A DNA stretch of 64,000 nucleotides from Hyphomonas sp. (GCA_017792365.1 CP051229.1:3223725-3287724); one strand, 5' to 3'. Shown: positions 34,142 to 43,733, numbered from the stretch's first letter. Numbers and translations: made by a program. Notes: generated by a model from the letters alone, not told the origin.

Positions 34142-35104
34142 ATGCGGATTCCCCAGTATTCACGACGTGCAGGCCGACGCGGCGGCGGACTGGGGGCGAT
34201 CGGCGGGCGACTGCCGCTGATCCTGCTGATCATAGGCGGATTGGCCGTTTACTGGTTCTCGAACCAGAAAACCGGCGTTACCGGCCGCAATCAGATGATC
34301 ACGATGGGTCTCGAGCAGGAGGTCCAGATGGGTCAGGACGCCTATCTCCAAATCCTGTCCTCGCGCGAAGAACCGGTCGTGTGCGGGCCACAGGCGCAGT
34401 CCTGTTCGCCCGCTGACAGTCAGAACGTCGAGATCATCCAGGAAGTCGGCCGCAGGATCGCGGAGGCGGCGATCGCATGGGAGGCCGAGGGCGCCCCGAT
34501 GGTGTTGCAGGGGAATGTCGAGGGACGCCTCCCGAGCTGGGGCGCGCTGGCCGACAAGTTCGACTGGCAGTTCAACCTGATCCGCTCGGACACGCCGAAC
34601 GCATTCTGTCTGCCAGGCGGCTATGTCGCCTTCTACGAGGGCATCCTGCCGACGGCTGCGAATGTCGATGGCATTGCGGTCATCATGGGGCACGAGATTG
34701 GCCACGCGCTGGCCCGCCATGGCGCGGAGCGGATGAGCCAGCAGCAATTGATGCAGATCGGCCAGATGGCGGTCGGCGCCTCGTTGGGCGACATGGGGAT
34801 CGAGGCGCAGCGGGCGGTCATGGCGGCGATGGGCATGGGCGCCCAGGTGGGCGTGCTGCTGCCGTTCTCGCGCGCGCATGAGTCCGAAGCCGACATGATC
34901 GGCCTCGAGCTGCTGGTTCGGGCCTGCTATGACCCGCGCGAGGCGCCGCGGCTGTGGGAACGAATGGCCGAACTGGGCGGAGGCCAGAGACCGCCGCCCA
35001 TGCTGTCGACGCACCCCGACCCGATACAGCGTGCGCAGGCCTTTGAAGCTGTGATGCCGGCCGCCATCGAGCTCTATGAGCAACGCTGCGGCGCTTTGCA
35101 GTGA
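34142..35104 (+). CDS. M48-family metallopeptidase, membrane-anchored
   Basis: A 320-residue zinc protease with an N-terminal TM anchor (LPLILLIIGGLAVYWF). The HEXXH motif is HEIGHALARHGAERM and the third ligand lies in SEADMIG. The arrangement matches LoiP/BepA-like envelope quality-control proteases. A disulfide is possible (VVCGPQAQSC). The start ATG follows GTGAGGA. It is 25 bp before the DUF389 fusion gene, probably one transcript. Confidence 0.9.
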   Translation: MRIPQYSRRAGRRGGGLGAIGGRLPLILLIIGGLAVYWFSNQKTGVTGRNQMITMGLEQEVQMGQDAYLQILSSREEPVVCGPQAQSCSPADSQNVEIIQEVGRRIAEAAIAWEAEGAPMVLQGNVEGRLPSWGALADKFDWQFNLIRSDTPNAFCLPGGYVAFYEGILPTAANVDGIAVIMGHEIGHALARHGAERMSQQQLMQIGQMAVGASLGDMGIEAQRAVMAAMGMGAQVGVLLPFSRAHESEADMIGLELLVRACYDPREAPRLWERMAELGGGQRPPPMLSTHPDPIQRAQAFEAVMPAAIELYEQRCGALQ

Positions 35105-35129
35105 GACTCTAGCCAACGGATTGATCTGA

Positions 35130-36941
35130 GTGGATTCCGCAGAAACCGCCAAAGCCGCCGATGGCGGATCGTCGGAGAAGCGTCAGGCGGCGTCTGCCCG
35201 TCGGAAGCCTGGCGACGCTCTTGCCGTGCGCTTGCGCTGGCTGCGGTCCCGGTTCACCGGCGGGGTGCGGGCGCTGGCGCGAAAGATCGATCACGCCGAA
35301 GTTGTTCGCGATGTAGAAGCCGACGGCATTCTGTCCGCCCGCTTCGTGTTCATGACCGTGATGTCGTGCGCCATCGCGATGCTGGGGCTTTTGCTGTCGT
35401 CACCGGCCGTGGTCATCGGAGCGATGCTGATTTCGCCCCTGATGGGCCCGATCATGCTGATGGGCTTTTCGCTCTGCGTGCTCGACTATGGCGAGATGCG
35501 GCGATCGCTGGTGTCGATGGGCGTCGGCATCCTGGCCGCGCTGGCGATATCGATCATCATCGTGTCGATGTCGCCGCTGCGGGAAGCCACGCCCGAAATC
35601 CTGGCGCGGACCAAGCCGAACTTGTTCGACCTCATGGTCGCGATCTTCTCCGGCTTGGCAGGCGGCTATTCGGTCATTCACCGCAAGGGGGCGACGATTG
35701 TTGGCGTTGCGATCGCGACCGCCCTTATGCCGCCGCTCGCTGTCGCCGGCTTCGGGATTGCGACGGCGAACATGGTGATCGCAGGCGGCGCCCTGTTCCT
35801 GTTCATGACCAACCTGCTCGCCATCGCGCTCTCGGTCACGGCCTTGGCCTGGCTTCACGGTTTTGCATCCGTGGAATCGCAAGGGACGGCGACCTATCAG
35901 GCAATGCTCGTGGTCGCAGTGTTTGCTGCGTTGTCCGTGCCGTTGGGATTTGCGCTTCGCGATATTGCCTACGAAACCCGCGTGCAGAACATCGTTCGAG
36001 AAGAGGCGCTGCGTCCGTTCGAGGGGCGGGAAGCGCAGGTCGCCCTGTTGACGGTGGACTTTCCGAGGAACCAGCCGATCGAGATTACGCAGACGGTTTA
36101 TACGAAGGAGAGAGTGCCAGACGCCGAGGATCGCCTGCAGCGATACTATTCCGAACTGCTGCGCGCGCCTGTGAGAGTAAGGCTGAACCAGGTCGCGGTG
36201 GATCAGGCCAAGCCGATCGACGAGGCGAAGGTCGAGCAGCTTGCGCGCAACTCGATGGCTCCGCTGCAGCAGATCATCGCCCGCATGGACGCGCGCGAGA
36301 CGACCATCGCTTCCATCCGTGAGGCTATCCCGTTCAGGACCACAGCCGTCGACATCGATGCCGCCGCGCAGAGCGTGTCGGTGATGGCTGCACGAACGTC
36401 CGGCATCACGCTGGAGGGGTTTCGGGAAATGGAGAGGCTTCTCTACGAGCGCTTTCCCGATTGGATCGTCAGGGTCGTTCCGCCCATCCAGCCGCTGCCG
36501 GATGTCAGCTTCGCCGCCGATGCCTCTGAACTCGGTGATGATGGACTGGCGACGCTGGAGACGGTCGTTTGGGCGCTGGACCGGTGGGAGGTCGGCAAGG
36601 TGACGGTGACGGGCCGGGCCGCGGCGACAACCGGCCGGGCGACATCCGCCAACCGTCGCTTGGCCCTGCAGCGCGCCGAAAGCGTCGCAGCTTATCTGGC
36701 TGAGCGGAACATCGCCGCCGAAGCCGTCGGGGGATTTGGAGGCGCTGGTCAGGTTTCGGCAGAAAGGCAGTCGGGGTCCGCACAGTATGAGACGGCAGAG
36801 CTCGAAGCCGACCTGTCTACGCCAGCTGCGCCTGCGCCGCCGGCGGATGTCGACGCCGTCGTGAGTTCTGTTGGCGGGGCGGGGGCGGAAGATACGGTCG
36901 AACCGCCCAGCGGGCCGCAAGCGCCAGTACCGGCGCCGTAG
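35130..36941 (+). CDS. DUF389 membrane protein with C-terminal OmpA-like domain
   Basis: A 603-residue fusion. The N-terminal half is a DUF389 (TIGR00341) membrane domain with about six TM segments and the motif SSPAVVIGAMLISPLMGPI. After the membrane part a long soluble region leads to an OmpA-like domain at about residues 480-550 (RRLALQRAESVAAYLAERNI), the fold that binds peptidoglycan or acts in MotB-like anchors. A proline-rich tail ends it. The start is GTG at 35130. The role of DUF389 is unknown; the fusion suggests a wall-linked membrane protein. Confidence 0.82.
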   Translation: MDSAETAKAADGGSSEKRQAASARRKPGDALAVRLRWLRSRFTGGVRALARKIDHAEVVRDVEADGILSARFVFMTVMSCAIAMLGLLLSSPAVVIGAMLISPLMGPIMLMGFSLCVLDYGEMRRSLVSMGVGILAALAISIIIVSMSPLREATPEILARTKPNLFDLMVAIFSGLAGGYSVIHRKGATIVGVAIATALMPPLAVAGFGIATANMVIAGGALFLFMTNLLAIALSVTALAWLHGFASVESQGTATYQAMLVVAVFAALSVPLGFALRDIAYETRVQNIVREEALRPFEGREAQVALLTVDFPRNQPIEITQTVYTKERVPDAEDRLQRYYSELLRAPVRVRLNQVAVDQAKPIDEAKVEQLARNSMAPLQQIIARMDARETTIASIREAIPFRTTAVDIDAAAQSVSVMAARTSGITLEGFREMERLLYERFPDWIVRVVPPIQPLPDVSFAADASELGDDGLATLETVVWALDRWEVGKVTVTGRAAATTGRATSANRRLALQRAESVAAYLAERNIAAEAVGGFGGAGQVSAERQSGSAQYETAELEADLSTPAAPAPPADVDAVVSSVGGAGAEDTVEPPSGPQAPVPAP

Positions 36942-36954
36942 CAGGTGCAGTCTT

Positions 36955-38133
36955 CTAGTTGACGGCGGTGCGGCGGGGCATGTCGCGCGTGAGATCCTGA
37001 CGCTGGCGCTCAGCGCGTGCGCCCATCCGGATATCGTTCATCTGTGAGCGGGTCTCTGCGAGACGCTCCAGCTTGGCCGTCAGGCTTTCGATCTGGTTGT
37101 ATTGCAGGCGCTTCATTTCCCGACGTCCGCGCGCGACCGTTTCGAGAATCACGCCGGAGACGAGGCCGACGGCGGCAAGCACGGCAAGGAAGCCTGAGAG
37201 GAACGCTGTCGGAAACCGGTCCACCGATCCCGACTGCAGGAAGTCCATCACGACGGGGACACCGAGGCCAAGGGACGCCAGCGCGGCGAAGAGAGAAAGG
37301 CTGCCGAAGAACGCGAGCGGACGCTCGTCGCGGGTCAACTGGCCGATCGTCTTGAGGATGCGCAGGCCGTCCGCAACGGTGTTCAGCTTGGAGATCGAGC
37401 CTTCGGGGCGCGCCGAATAGGTCGCGTGAATCTCGGTGATGATCATGTCGAGTTCGAGCGCATGCACGGTCAGCTCAGTCTCGGTTTCGAAGCCGGACGC
37501 CAGCGCCGGGTAGGATTTGGCGAAGCGGCGCGAGACAGCGCGATAGCCGGACAGCATGTCTGTTGTCCGCTCGCCGAAAATTTTAGAGACCGTGCCGGTG
37601 AGCATCGCATTCCCGAAGCGGTGGCCTGTTCTGTATGCGGCCTTGTCCTCGGTTATGCGCGCGCCAACGACCATGTCGGCGCCGGTCTCTATCAGGCGCG
37701 AAACCATACGCGGGGCGGCAGCCGCGTCGTAGGTTCCGTCGCCATCCACCATCAGGTAAATGTCTGCTTCAATGTCCGCGAACATGCGGCGGACAACGTG
37801 TCCCTTGCCCTGCAGGGGTTCGCGCCGAACGATAGCTCCGGCGTCCCGGGCAATGCCCGCCGTGTTGTCGGTCGAGTTGTTGTCGTAGACGTAGATGCGC
37901 GCCATCGGCAGCGCAGCCTGGAAATTCTTGACGACGCCGGCAATCGTGGCGGCTTCGTTGTAGCAGGGAATGGTGACGGCGATGTCGAGCTCATCAATCG
38001 CCGAACTCGTCTTCTGACCGATCGCTCCGAGCGCAGCCTCGGCCATGGCGAGGCGGTCATGAATGTCGAGGTCTTTGTACTTCCCGGCCATCGCATCCAG
38101 TCCCCAGCCTGTATCAGACCGGAACACTTCCAT
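36955..38133 (-). CDS. GT2-family glycosyltransferase with C-terminal TM pair
   Basis: A 392-residue membrane glycosyltransferase. The nucleotide-sugar fold opens VTIPCYNEAATI and the metal-binding motif is LMVDGDGTYD, with the acceptor-side motif EIHATYSARPEGS. Two TM segments follow near residues 275-335, then a charged tail. This is the DPM1/polyprenyl-phosphate type of GT2, probably transferring a sugar to undecaprenyl phosphate. It sits alone between carA and the DUF389 gene. Confidence 0.85.
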   Translation of the reverse strand: MEVFRSDTGWGLDAMAGKYKDLDIHDRLAMAEAALGAIGQKTSSAIDELDIAVTIPCYNEAATIAGVVKNFQAALPMARIYVYDNNSTDNTAGIARDAGAIVRREPLQGKGHVVRRMFADIEADIYLMVDGDGTYDAAAAPRMVSRLIETGADMVVGARITEDKAAYRTGHRFGNAMLTGTVSKIFGERTTDMLSGYRAVSRRFAKSYPALASGFETETELTVHALELDMIITEIHATYSARPEGSISKLNTVADGLRILKTIGQLTRDERPLAFFGSLSLFAALASLGLGVPVVMDFLQSGSVDRFPTAFLSGFLAVLAAVGLVSGVILETVARGRREMKRLQYNQIESLTAKLERLAETRSQMNDIRMGARAERQRQDLTRDMPRRTAVN

Positions 38134-38203
38134 AGCGGGGTAAAGAAATTGGGTGCTGAGTCGCTAACAACTCGTTGCAATTCGCAGCGCGACGAGCCGC
38201 TTT

Positions 38204-39367
38204 CTAGGCCTTGCGATACTCGTCCATGAGATCGGCGAACCGCTGGAAGATATAGAAGGAATCCTGCGGACCGGGGCTGGCCTCCGGATGGTGCTGGACC
38301 GAGATGATCGGCTTGCCGGCAACCGCGAGGCCGGAATTGGTCCCGTCGAACAGGGAGCGGTGGCTTTCCTCCACACCCGCAGGCAGCGTGGCGGCGTCAA
38401 CAGTGAAGCCATGGTTCATCGAGACGATTTCGACCTTGCCGGTGGAGAGGTCCTTCACCGGATGGTTCGCGCCATGGTGGCCCTGCGGCATCTTCTTGGT
38501 TTTTGCGCCCAGCGTCAGCGCAAGCATCTGGTGGCCAAGGCAGATGCCGAGGATCGGTATGCCTGCGTCGACGAGCGTCTTGATGTGCGGGCCGGCGTGT
38601 TTTGCGGTCGCCGCCGGGTCGCCAGGGCCGTTTGACAGCACAACCCCGTCCGGCTTGAGCGCCAAAATCTCATCGGCTGACGTCGACGCCGGAACAACGC
38701 TCGCGCGCGCGCCGACCTGCGCCAGATTGCGCAGGATGTTCTTCTTCACCCCGAAGTCGATGACGACGACGTGGAATCGGGAAGAGTCCGGTCTGGCGAA
38801 GCTGGTGGCGATCTCCCACAGGCCATCCTCGTGGCTGAAGGTCTGACCCGCGGTGACATTCGCAGCGAGGTCGGCGTTTTCCAGTCCGACCCAGTTGCGG
38901 GCGGTGTCGATCAGTGCGGCGGCGTCGATCGCGCCTGACGGGTCGTGGGCGATGGCCGCCTTGGGCATGCCAAGTTCACGAATACGACGCGTCAGGGCGC
39001 GTGTGTCGACGCCTGAAAGCCCGATGATGTTGCGACGCTGCAGCCACCCGCCAAGATGGTCGACGGAGCGCCAGTTGGCAGGCGGTGTCGGGGACGCCCG
39101 GAAGACCGCGCCGCGCGCCGCACGTTCGGCTTCAACGGACGAACTCTCAAGGTCCTCCTCGTTGGCGCCGACATTGCCGATATGGGGGAAGGTGAAGAGG
39201 ACGATCTGTTCGGCGTACGAGGGGTCTGTCAGGATTTCCTGATACCCGGTGATCGCAGTGTTGAAGCAGAGCTCGCCCGCGGCCACGCCAACGCCGCCAT
39301 GTCCCTCACCCCAGAAGACGGAGCCATCGTCCAGAGCGATGGCGCCGGTAGGAGCTGGTCTGGGCAT
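38204..39367 (-). CDS. carA: carbamoyl-phosphate synthase small subunit
   Basis: Glutamine amidotransferase subunit that feeds ammonia to CarB. Class I amidotransferase landmarks are complete: the Cys nucleophile in GICLGHQ, the His-Glu in [11 protein letters not shown] and the oxyanion strand [12 protein letters not shown]. The start at 39367 (MPRPAPTG) fits the family; an upstream in-frame ATG at 39400 would add 11 residues. carB is on the same strand but 5 kb downstream, past a glycosyltransferase, two plus-strand genes and an MBL hydrolase. Confidence 0.94.
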   Translation of the reverse strand: MPRPAPTGAIALDDGSVFWGEGHGGVGVAAGELCFNTAITGYQEILTDPSYAEQIVLFTFPHIGNVGANEEDLESSSVEAERAARGAVFRASPTPPANWRSVDHLGGWLQRRNIIGLSGVDTRALTRRIRELGMPKAAIAHDPSGAIDAAALIDTARNWVGLENADLAANVTAGQTFSHEDGLWEIATSFARPDSSRFHVVVIDFGVKKNILRNLAQVGARASVVPASTSADEILALKPDGVVLSNGPGDPAATAKHAGPHIKTLVDAGIPILGICLGHQMLALTLGAKTKKMPQGHHGANHPVKDLSTGKVEIVSMNHGFTVDAATLPAGVEESHRSLFDGTNSGLAVAGKPIISVQHHPEASPGPQDSFYIFQRFADLMDEYRKA

Positions 39368-39510
39368 CGGGCGGAACCTCGTGACACGTCCATCAGGCAA
39401 ACGCCCGGTGGATAGGGGCGGGGGCGGGGCAGGTCAAGCTTTCGGACAGCGCCTTGTATGCGCCCTGTGGACGCGCAAGACTATCGCCCTCGCGCGGGAG
39501 TCGGCCCTCA

Positions 39511-39984
39511 ATGATGGAAGTGTTTGGCTGGATCGAGGGAACGCCCGTCAGCATCTGGGTCCGGGAGAGCATGTGGGCGTTCCCGTTCTGGCTGATCCTG
39601 CACGCCATAGGCATGGCCTTCCTTGCCGGAGGCGTGATTCTGCTTGGGCTTCGCCGGGCAGGCGTTTCGGATCTGGGGAAGCTCGCCGACTTCGTGCGGT
39701 TCAGCACGGTCATGTGGGCGGGGTTCTGGGTTTCGCTTGTGTCTGGCGTCTTCCTGTTGCTGGCCTATCCGGCGAAGGGAATGACCAACCCTCTGTTCGG
39801 GCTGAAATTCGTTCTGCTCGCGTCAAGTGTGCTGCTGCTTCGGGCGGCGCTGCGACTTCCCGAAGAGCAGGCACCCCAGTGGAAAGCACGCGGACTGGCC
39901 ATTGCGGCTATGTTCGCTGTTGCGGGAGCGATCTTTGCGGGGCGGTTCCTCGCCTACACCCACAAGATCCTGCTGGCGTACTGA
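39511..39984 (+). CDS. four-TM membrane protein (first of a pair)
   Basis: A 157-residue integral membrane protein with about four hydrophobic helices and a His in the first (WLILHAIGMAFLAGG) plus one near the C-terminus (YTHKILLAY). It resembles the next gene in size, layout and the LHxxGM/LS motif, so the two are probably distant paralogues forming a heterodimer. Helix histidines of this type can hold heme, but that is inference. The family is not one I can name with confidence. Confidence 0.7.
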   Translation: MMEVFGWIEGTPVSIWVRESMWAFPFWLILHAIGMAFLAGGVILLGLRRAGVSDLGKLADFVRFSTVMWAGFWVSLVSGVFLLLAYPAKGMTNPLFGLKFVLLASSVLLLRAALRLPEEQAPQWKARGLAIAAMFAVAGAIFAGRFLAYTHKILLAY

Positions 39985-39987
39985 AGC

Positions 39988-40524
39988 ATGAATCAGGACC
40001 CCTTCATCGACACGGATGCAATCGTGCAATGGTCCTACGACGTGGGCCTCTTCGGCTTCATGAACTCGCAGTGGGGCTGGCCTATCATCGAGTCACTCCA
40101 CTTCCTGGGTTTGTCGATGCTCATAGGAACCGTCGGCCTGTTCGACCTGCGAATGCTTGGCGTCGCAAAGTCGCTCAGCCTGCGGTCGCTGCACGCGTTC
40201 ATTCCGGTCGGCGTGGCGGGGTTCATTCTCAACGTCGTCACCGGGACGATGTTCTTTCTCTCGGCGCCGGCGCAATACCTCTACAATCCGGCCTTTCAGC
40301 TGAAGGCGACGTGCCTCGCCATCGCCGGGCTCAACATGGTCGTCTTCTATCGGGTGGCGTCGAAATCTGTTGTCGAGGTCGGCTCCGGAGAAGATGTGCC
40401 GCGCGCCGCGCGGGTTTTTGCGGCGGTATCGCTGCTCGCGTGGGCCGGTGTCATCACCTTCGGTCGCTTGCTGACGTTCTTCCGTCCGCCTTACCATTGG
40501 TGCGCATGGTGCGGAGCAAGCTAG
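39988..40524 (+). CDS. four-TM membrane protein (second of a pair, DUF6644-like)
   Basis: A 178-residue membrane protein beginning 3 bp after its partner gene. The segment IESLHFLGLSMLIGTVGLFDLRMLG is typical of DUF6644-like proteins of unknown function. Three helices follow, and the C-terminus ends YHWCAWC with two cysteines and a His, a possible metal or heme site. Tight spacing suggests the two proteins act together. Confidence 0.75.
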   Translation: MNQDPFIDTDAIVQWSYDVGLFGFMNSQWGWPIIESLHFLGLSMLIGTVGLFDLRMLGVAKSLSLRSLHAFIPVGVAGFILNVVTGTMFFLSAPAQYLYNPAFQLKATCLAIAGLNMVVFYRVASKSVVEVGSGEDVPRAARVFAAVSLLAWAGVITFGRLLTFFRPPYHWCAWCGAS

Positions 40525-40537
40525 CGATGTCGTTTCG

Positions 40538-41188
40538 ATGAGCGCGCCTCTAGACGTGCGCGACCGGGCTGCGCTGTCGGGAGCGGTGCGGCGTCTCGCT
40601 GACGCCTGTCCCGTTCTGGCTGATGCGCACGCATCAATCGGCGTTCCGGCGTGGCGCAGCAGGCGCGGCGGTTACGCGGGTCTTGCCCGGATCATCGCCT
40701 TCCAGCAGGTCTCGACCAAGGCAGCAGCTGCCATCTGGGCGAGGGTGGAGGACCATCTCGGACGCGTGACGCCGGCGACCATCCTGCAGGCGACAGATGA
40801 GGAATTGCGCGCTTGCGGCATGTCGCGTCCCAAGGTTGCGCACCTCAAATCGATCGCAATGGCTGTAGACAGCGGCAGCCTGAATTTCCGTCGCATCGCA
40901 CGCAAGAGCGACGATGAGGCCCGGGCCGAGCTGGTCGCGGTGAAGGGTGTCGGCCCGTGGACGGCTGACGTCTATCTCATGTCATGTCTCGGTCGCACCG
41001 ATGTTTTTCCGCATGCCGACATTGGCCTTTCCGAAGCCTACAGGATGCTTTCGGGTGAGGCCGTGCGCCAGACCCCAAAAGTCTTCCTTCAAACCGGCGA
41101 GCGGTGGCGACCGTATAGAGGGGTGGCGGCGCACCTGTTGTGGGCTTACATTAATGCTGAGCGACAACGCCAGACGGGCGGCGCGTGA
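40538..41188 (+). CDS. AlkA-type DNA-3-methyladenine glycosylase
   Basis: A 216-residue base-excision glycosylase of the HhH-GPD superfamily. The helix-hairpin-helix is VAVKGVGPWTADVYL and the catalytic Asp lies downstream in HADIGL; ARIIAFQQVSTKAAAAIW is the conserved N-terminal helix. It removes alkylated purines. The N-terminal AlkA subdomain is missing, as in many short bacterial members. It starts 13 bp after the membrane-protein pair. Confidence 0.9.
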   Translation: MSAPLDVRDRAALSGAVRRLADACPVLADAHASIGVPAWRSRRGGYAGLARIIAFQQVSTKAAAAIWARVEDHLGRVTPATILQATDEELRACGMSRPKVAHLKSIAMAVDSGSLNFRRIARKSDDEARAELVAVKGVGPWTADVYLMSCLGRTDVFPHADIGLSEAYRMLSGEAVRQTPKVFLQTGERWRPYRGVAAHLLWAYINAERQRQTGGA

Positions 41189-41355
41189 CCTTCGCGCTTC
41201 ACTATCCGGAAAGCGAATCGCCAAATTGAAAGGACTACTGGACAGTTATCGCGACAGTCATGAAGCTGTTGCGGAGAATCGTAAGGTAGGTCCGACTCGC
41301 GCAGGGCGAGGCCTTCGCGGGTTCGGTCGACGGAATGATCGAACGGGAGGCGGAC

Positions 41356-41955
41356 TTGTCTCAAAACACCCTAGTTGCCGAGCGAAGTACGACCGCGCAG
41401 GTCACCGCCAAGGCGCCCAATGGCGCCCCGGCGCTGGTCCTGAACGCCGACTTCCGTCCACTGTCGTATTATCCCTTGTCCCTCTGGCCGTGGCAGGAGG
41501 TGATCAAGGCAGTGTTCCTTGAACGTGTTGATGTGATCGCGGAGTACGATCAGTTCGTCCACTCGCCCTCAATGAAGATGCGGCTTCCGTCGGTCATCGC
41601 GCTGCGCGAGTTCGTGAAGCAGGATCGGCCGCCCGCGTTTACACGCTTCAACGTCTTCCTTCGCGACGGATTCAAGTGCGCCTATTGCAGTTCTCCGAAC
41701 GATCTGACGTTCGATCACGTCATCCCTCGCTCGAAGGGCGGGCGCACGTCATGGGAAAACATCGTTGCGGCCTGCTCGCCGTGCAATCTCCGCAAGGGCG
41801 GACGCCTGCCGCATGAAGCCAAGATGCATCCTGCGAACAGGCCGGTGCGGCCGTCAGCGTACTTTCTGCAGGAAGTGGGCAGGCGGTTCCCGCCGAACCA
41901 CCTGCACCAGACATGGCTCGATTATCTCTACTGGGACGTCGAGCTGGAGAGCTGA
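41356..41955 (+). CDS. HNH endonuclease
   Basis: A 199-residue HNH nuclease of the group conserved across alphaproteobacteria (ALVLNADFRPLSYYPLSLWPWQ opening). The zinc ribbon CAYC with CSPCN frames the catalytic FDHVIPRSKGG and SWENIVAAC. The start is set at TTG 41356 because GGGAGG lies just upstream; the ATG at 41335 is the alternative, with no ribosome site. The function is unproven, possibly DNA repair or restriction. Confidence 0.88.
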   Translation: MSQNTLVAERSTTAQVTAKAPNGAPALVLNADFRPLSYYPLSLWPWQEVIKAVFLERVDVIAEYDQFVHSPSMKMRLPSVIALREFVKQDRPPAFTRFNVFLRDGFKCAYCSSPNDLTFDHVIPRSKGGRTSWENIVAACSPCNLRKGGRLPHEAKMHPANRPVRPSAYFLQEVGRRFPPNHLHQTWLDYLYWDVELES

Positions 41956-41961
41956 TCCGAC

Positions 41962-42468
41962 GTGAATATGACGCCTGACGACGAACGGTTGGCGATCTTC
42001 ACCACCGGCGGGACGATCGACAAGATCTACTTCGACGCCCTGAGCGACTTTCAGGTCGGTGAGACGGCGCTTGATGCGATCCTGCGCGAGGCCAATGTCT
42101 CATTCGCATTCGAGATACGCTCGCTGATGCGCAAGGACAGCCTAGAGCTGACTGACGACGATCGCGCGGCGGTGCGAGCGGCGGTGCTCGGCACATCGGC
42201 TCGCCACGTCCTGATCACGCACGGGACGGATACGATGATCGAGACGGCATTGGCGCTCGGAGATGTCGGTGAGCGCACCGTGGTGTTCACGGGGGCGATG
42301 CAGCCCGCGAGCCTCCGCCGCTCGGATGCGGTGTTCAACATCGGGTTTGACTGCCGCGGTCTGACTTTGACGAAGGGCGTCTACATCGCCATGAATGGGC
42401 GCATCTTCGATCCGGCAACGATCCGCAAGAACCGGGATGCACAGCGCTTCGAGCAGAACCCGGCCTGA
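41962..42468 (+). CDS. short asparaginase-domain protein
   Basis: A 168-residue protein consisting only of the N-terminal domain of L-asparaginase, which is about 330 residues in the classical enzyme. Both catalytic Thr motifs are present: TTGGTIDKIYF and HGTDTMIETA. The short form is a known bacterial family, so the gene does not look truncated. Without the C-terminal domain the active site would need dimerisation. The start is GTG at 41962 (ATG at 41968 is possible). Confidence 0.8.
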   Translation: MNMTPDDERLAIFTTGGTIDKIYFDALSDFQVGETALDAILREANVSFAFEIRSLMRKDSLELTDDDRAAVRAAVLGTSARHVLITHGTDTMIETALALGDVGERTVVFTGAMQPASLRRSDAVFNIGFDCRGLTLTKGVYIAMNGRIFDPATIRKNRDAQRFEQNPA

Positions 42469-42507
42469 AGTTCTGGCCGACGCCGGTTTCTTTGAGCGTC
42501 GCTGCGC

Positions 42508-43047
42508 CTAGACTTTTTCGCTGATCCTGATCGCCAGCCGGCACCCAGCCTGGATGACAGCCGACAGGACCGGATAGCCGGGGGCCTGTTGCGCGCCTTC
42601 CGACTCCGCAAGCTCTCTATGCGCCGCTTCCTCATCGCGGAACCGGGCGAACGTGGACGCGAGATCCGTGTCGCCCGCTTTTTCAAGTTCGTCGACCTGG
42701 TCGGCGTAATGCTCTTCGATCACGGTTTCGACCGCTTCAGTGCAGGCGTGCGCGGCCTTCTCGCCTAGCAGAGCTGTTGCCGCGCCCAGCGCAAAGCCCG
42801 CCGCGTTCCAGATCGGGGAGAGGGCGGTGGGACGCACACGGTTCTCCGCGAGCAATTCATCGAAGGCGTCGAGATGCTCCTGCTCCTGCTCCGCCATTTC
42901 CTTGAGCTGGCCGACCGTGCGCTCCGCGCCGGCCCGTCGCCCCAGCACGGCTATCTGGCCGCGATAGATGGCGACTGCGCCATACTCGCCAGCGTGATCG
43001 ACACGCAGCATTTCGTGGCGCCGGGACCTGTTGAGACGTTCGCTCAT
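42508..43047 (-). CDS. coq7: demethoxyubiquinone hydroxylase Coq7
   Basis: Di-iron monooxygenase that adds the C6 hydroxyl in ubiquinone synthesis, 179 residues. The ligands are visible in two ferritin-like repeats, RVDHAGEYGAV with EMAEQEQEH, and TEAVETVIEEHYADQ with FRDEEAAHREL. It is a full-length member. It overlaps the dsbB stop by 4 bp, so it is coupled to disulfide-bond metabolism in one transcript; DsbB passes its electrons to quinone. Confidence 0.93.
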   Translation of the reverse strand: MSERLNRSRRHEMLRVDHAGEYGAVAIYRGQIAVLGRRAGAERTVGQLKEMAEQEQEHLDAFDELLAENRVRPTALSPIWNAAGFALGAATALLGEKAAHACTEAVETVIEEHYADQVDELEKAGDTDLASTFARFRDEEAAHRELAESEGAQQAPGYPVLSAVIQAGCRLAIRISEKV

Positions 43048-43589
43048 TCGGCGGCGGCCTCACTCGGCAGTTCGTTAGCCGTGTCGGCTCCCATCGGGTG
43101 GTAGGCGGCGTAGAAGGTTGCAATGGCCAGTGCGAGGGAAATGGCCGTATTGTAGTTGGCCATCGTCAGCCCGAAGAGTTCCCAGAGCGGTTCGGCGCAT
43201 GACGGAACGGCGATCGGACCTTCGAGCTGCGAGGCGAGGTCATCGCCGATCGGTGCGCCGAGGCCCGCCGCGCAGGTGTCCGGCGCCGGAAGGATGCCCC
43301 ACTCGACGAGTGAGTGATAGCCGGCCACGCACATCGAGACGAGGAAGGCGACGCCGATCAAGAGATTGAACGTAAAGAGCAGGCGAGAGGTCGGCCCGCG
43401 GCGGATCAGGAAAATTGCGACGACGCTGAGCGCCGCAGCAGCCCAATAAACCTGCCTCTGGTTATAACAGAGCACACAGGGCGCCAGATGCATGAAGCGC
43501 TCGAAGCCGTGCGCAGCCGCCAGCATTGCGAGCGAAGCCCCCAATGCCGCGAAAGGCCAGCGGATACTGGTTAACGGCAGCCTGTCCAT
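43044..43589 (-). CDS. dsbB: disulfide bond formation protein DsbB
   Basis: A four-TM oxidase that regenerates DsbA by handing electrons to ubiquinone, 181 residues. The first periplasmic pair is CVLCYNQRQ with the quinone-binding Arg, and the second loop has the Cys residues DTCAAG and VPSCAEP. It lies upstream of coq7 with a 4-bp overlap, which pairs a quinone user with a quinone-synthesis enzyme. Confidence 0.9.
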   Translation of the reverse strand: MDRLPLTSIRWPFAALGASLAMLAAAHGFERFMHLAPCVLCYNQRQVYWAAAALSVVAIFLIRRGPTSRLLFTFNLLIGVAFLVSMCVAGYHSLVEWGILPAPDTCAAGLGAPIGDDLASQLEGPIAVPSCAEPLWELFGLTMANYNTAISLALAIATFYAAYHPMGADTANELPSEAAAE

Positions 43590-43733
43590 TGCGACACGTT
43601 AGACCGGTGACTTGGGGCTACAATGCGACCAAAACGCATGAAGCCTCAACTATCTGGCCTTAAAACGCTCACGACTCGAGGCAATCTCCTGGTTGGCGCA
43701 GCCCCTGCAGGAGCAGCGCGAAACAGGATCCCC

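Noticed and set aside
35400-36920. 506-residue open frame on the minus strand
   Set aside because: Antisense to the DUF389-OmpA gene; no motifs.
40947-41522. 191-residue open frame on the plus strand
   Set aside because: It overlaps the AlkA-type and HNH genes in another frame and has no recognisable domain.
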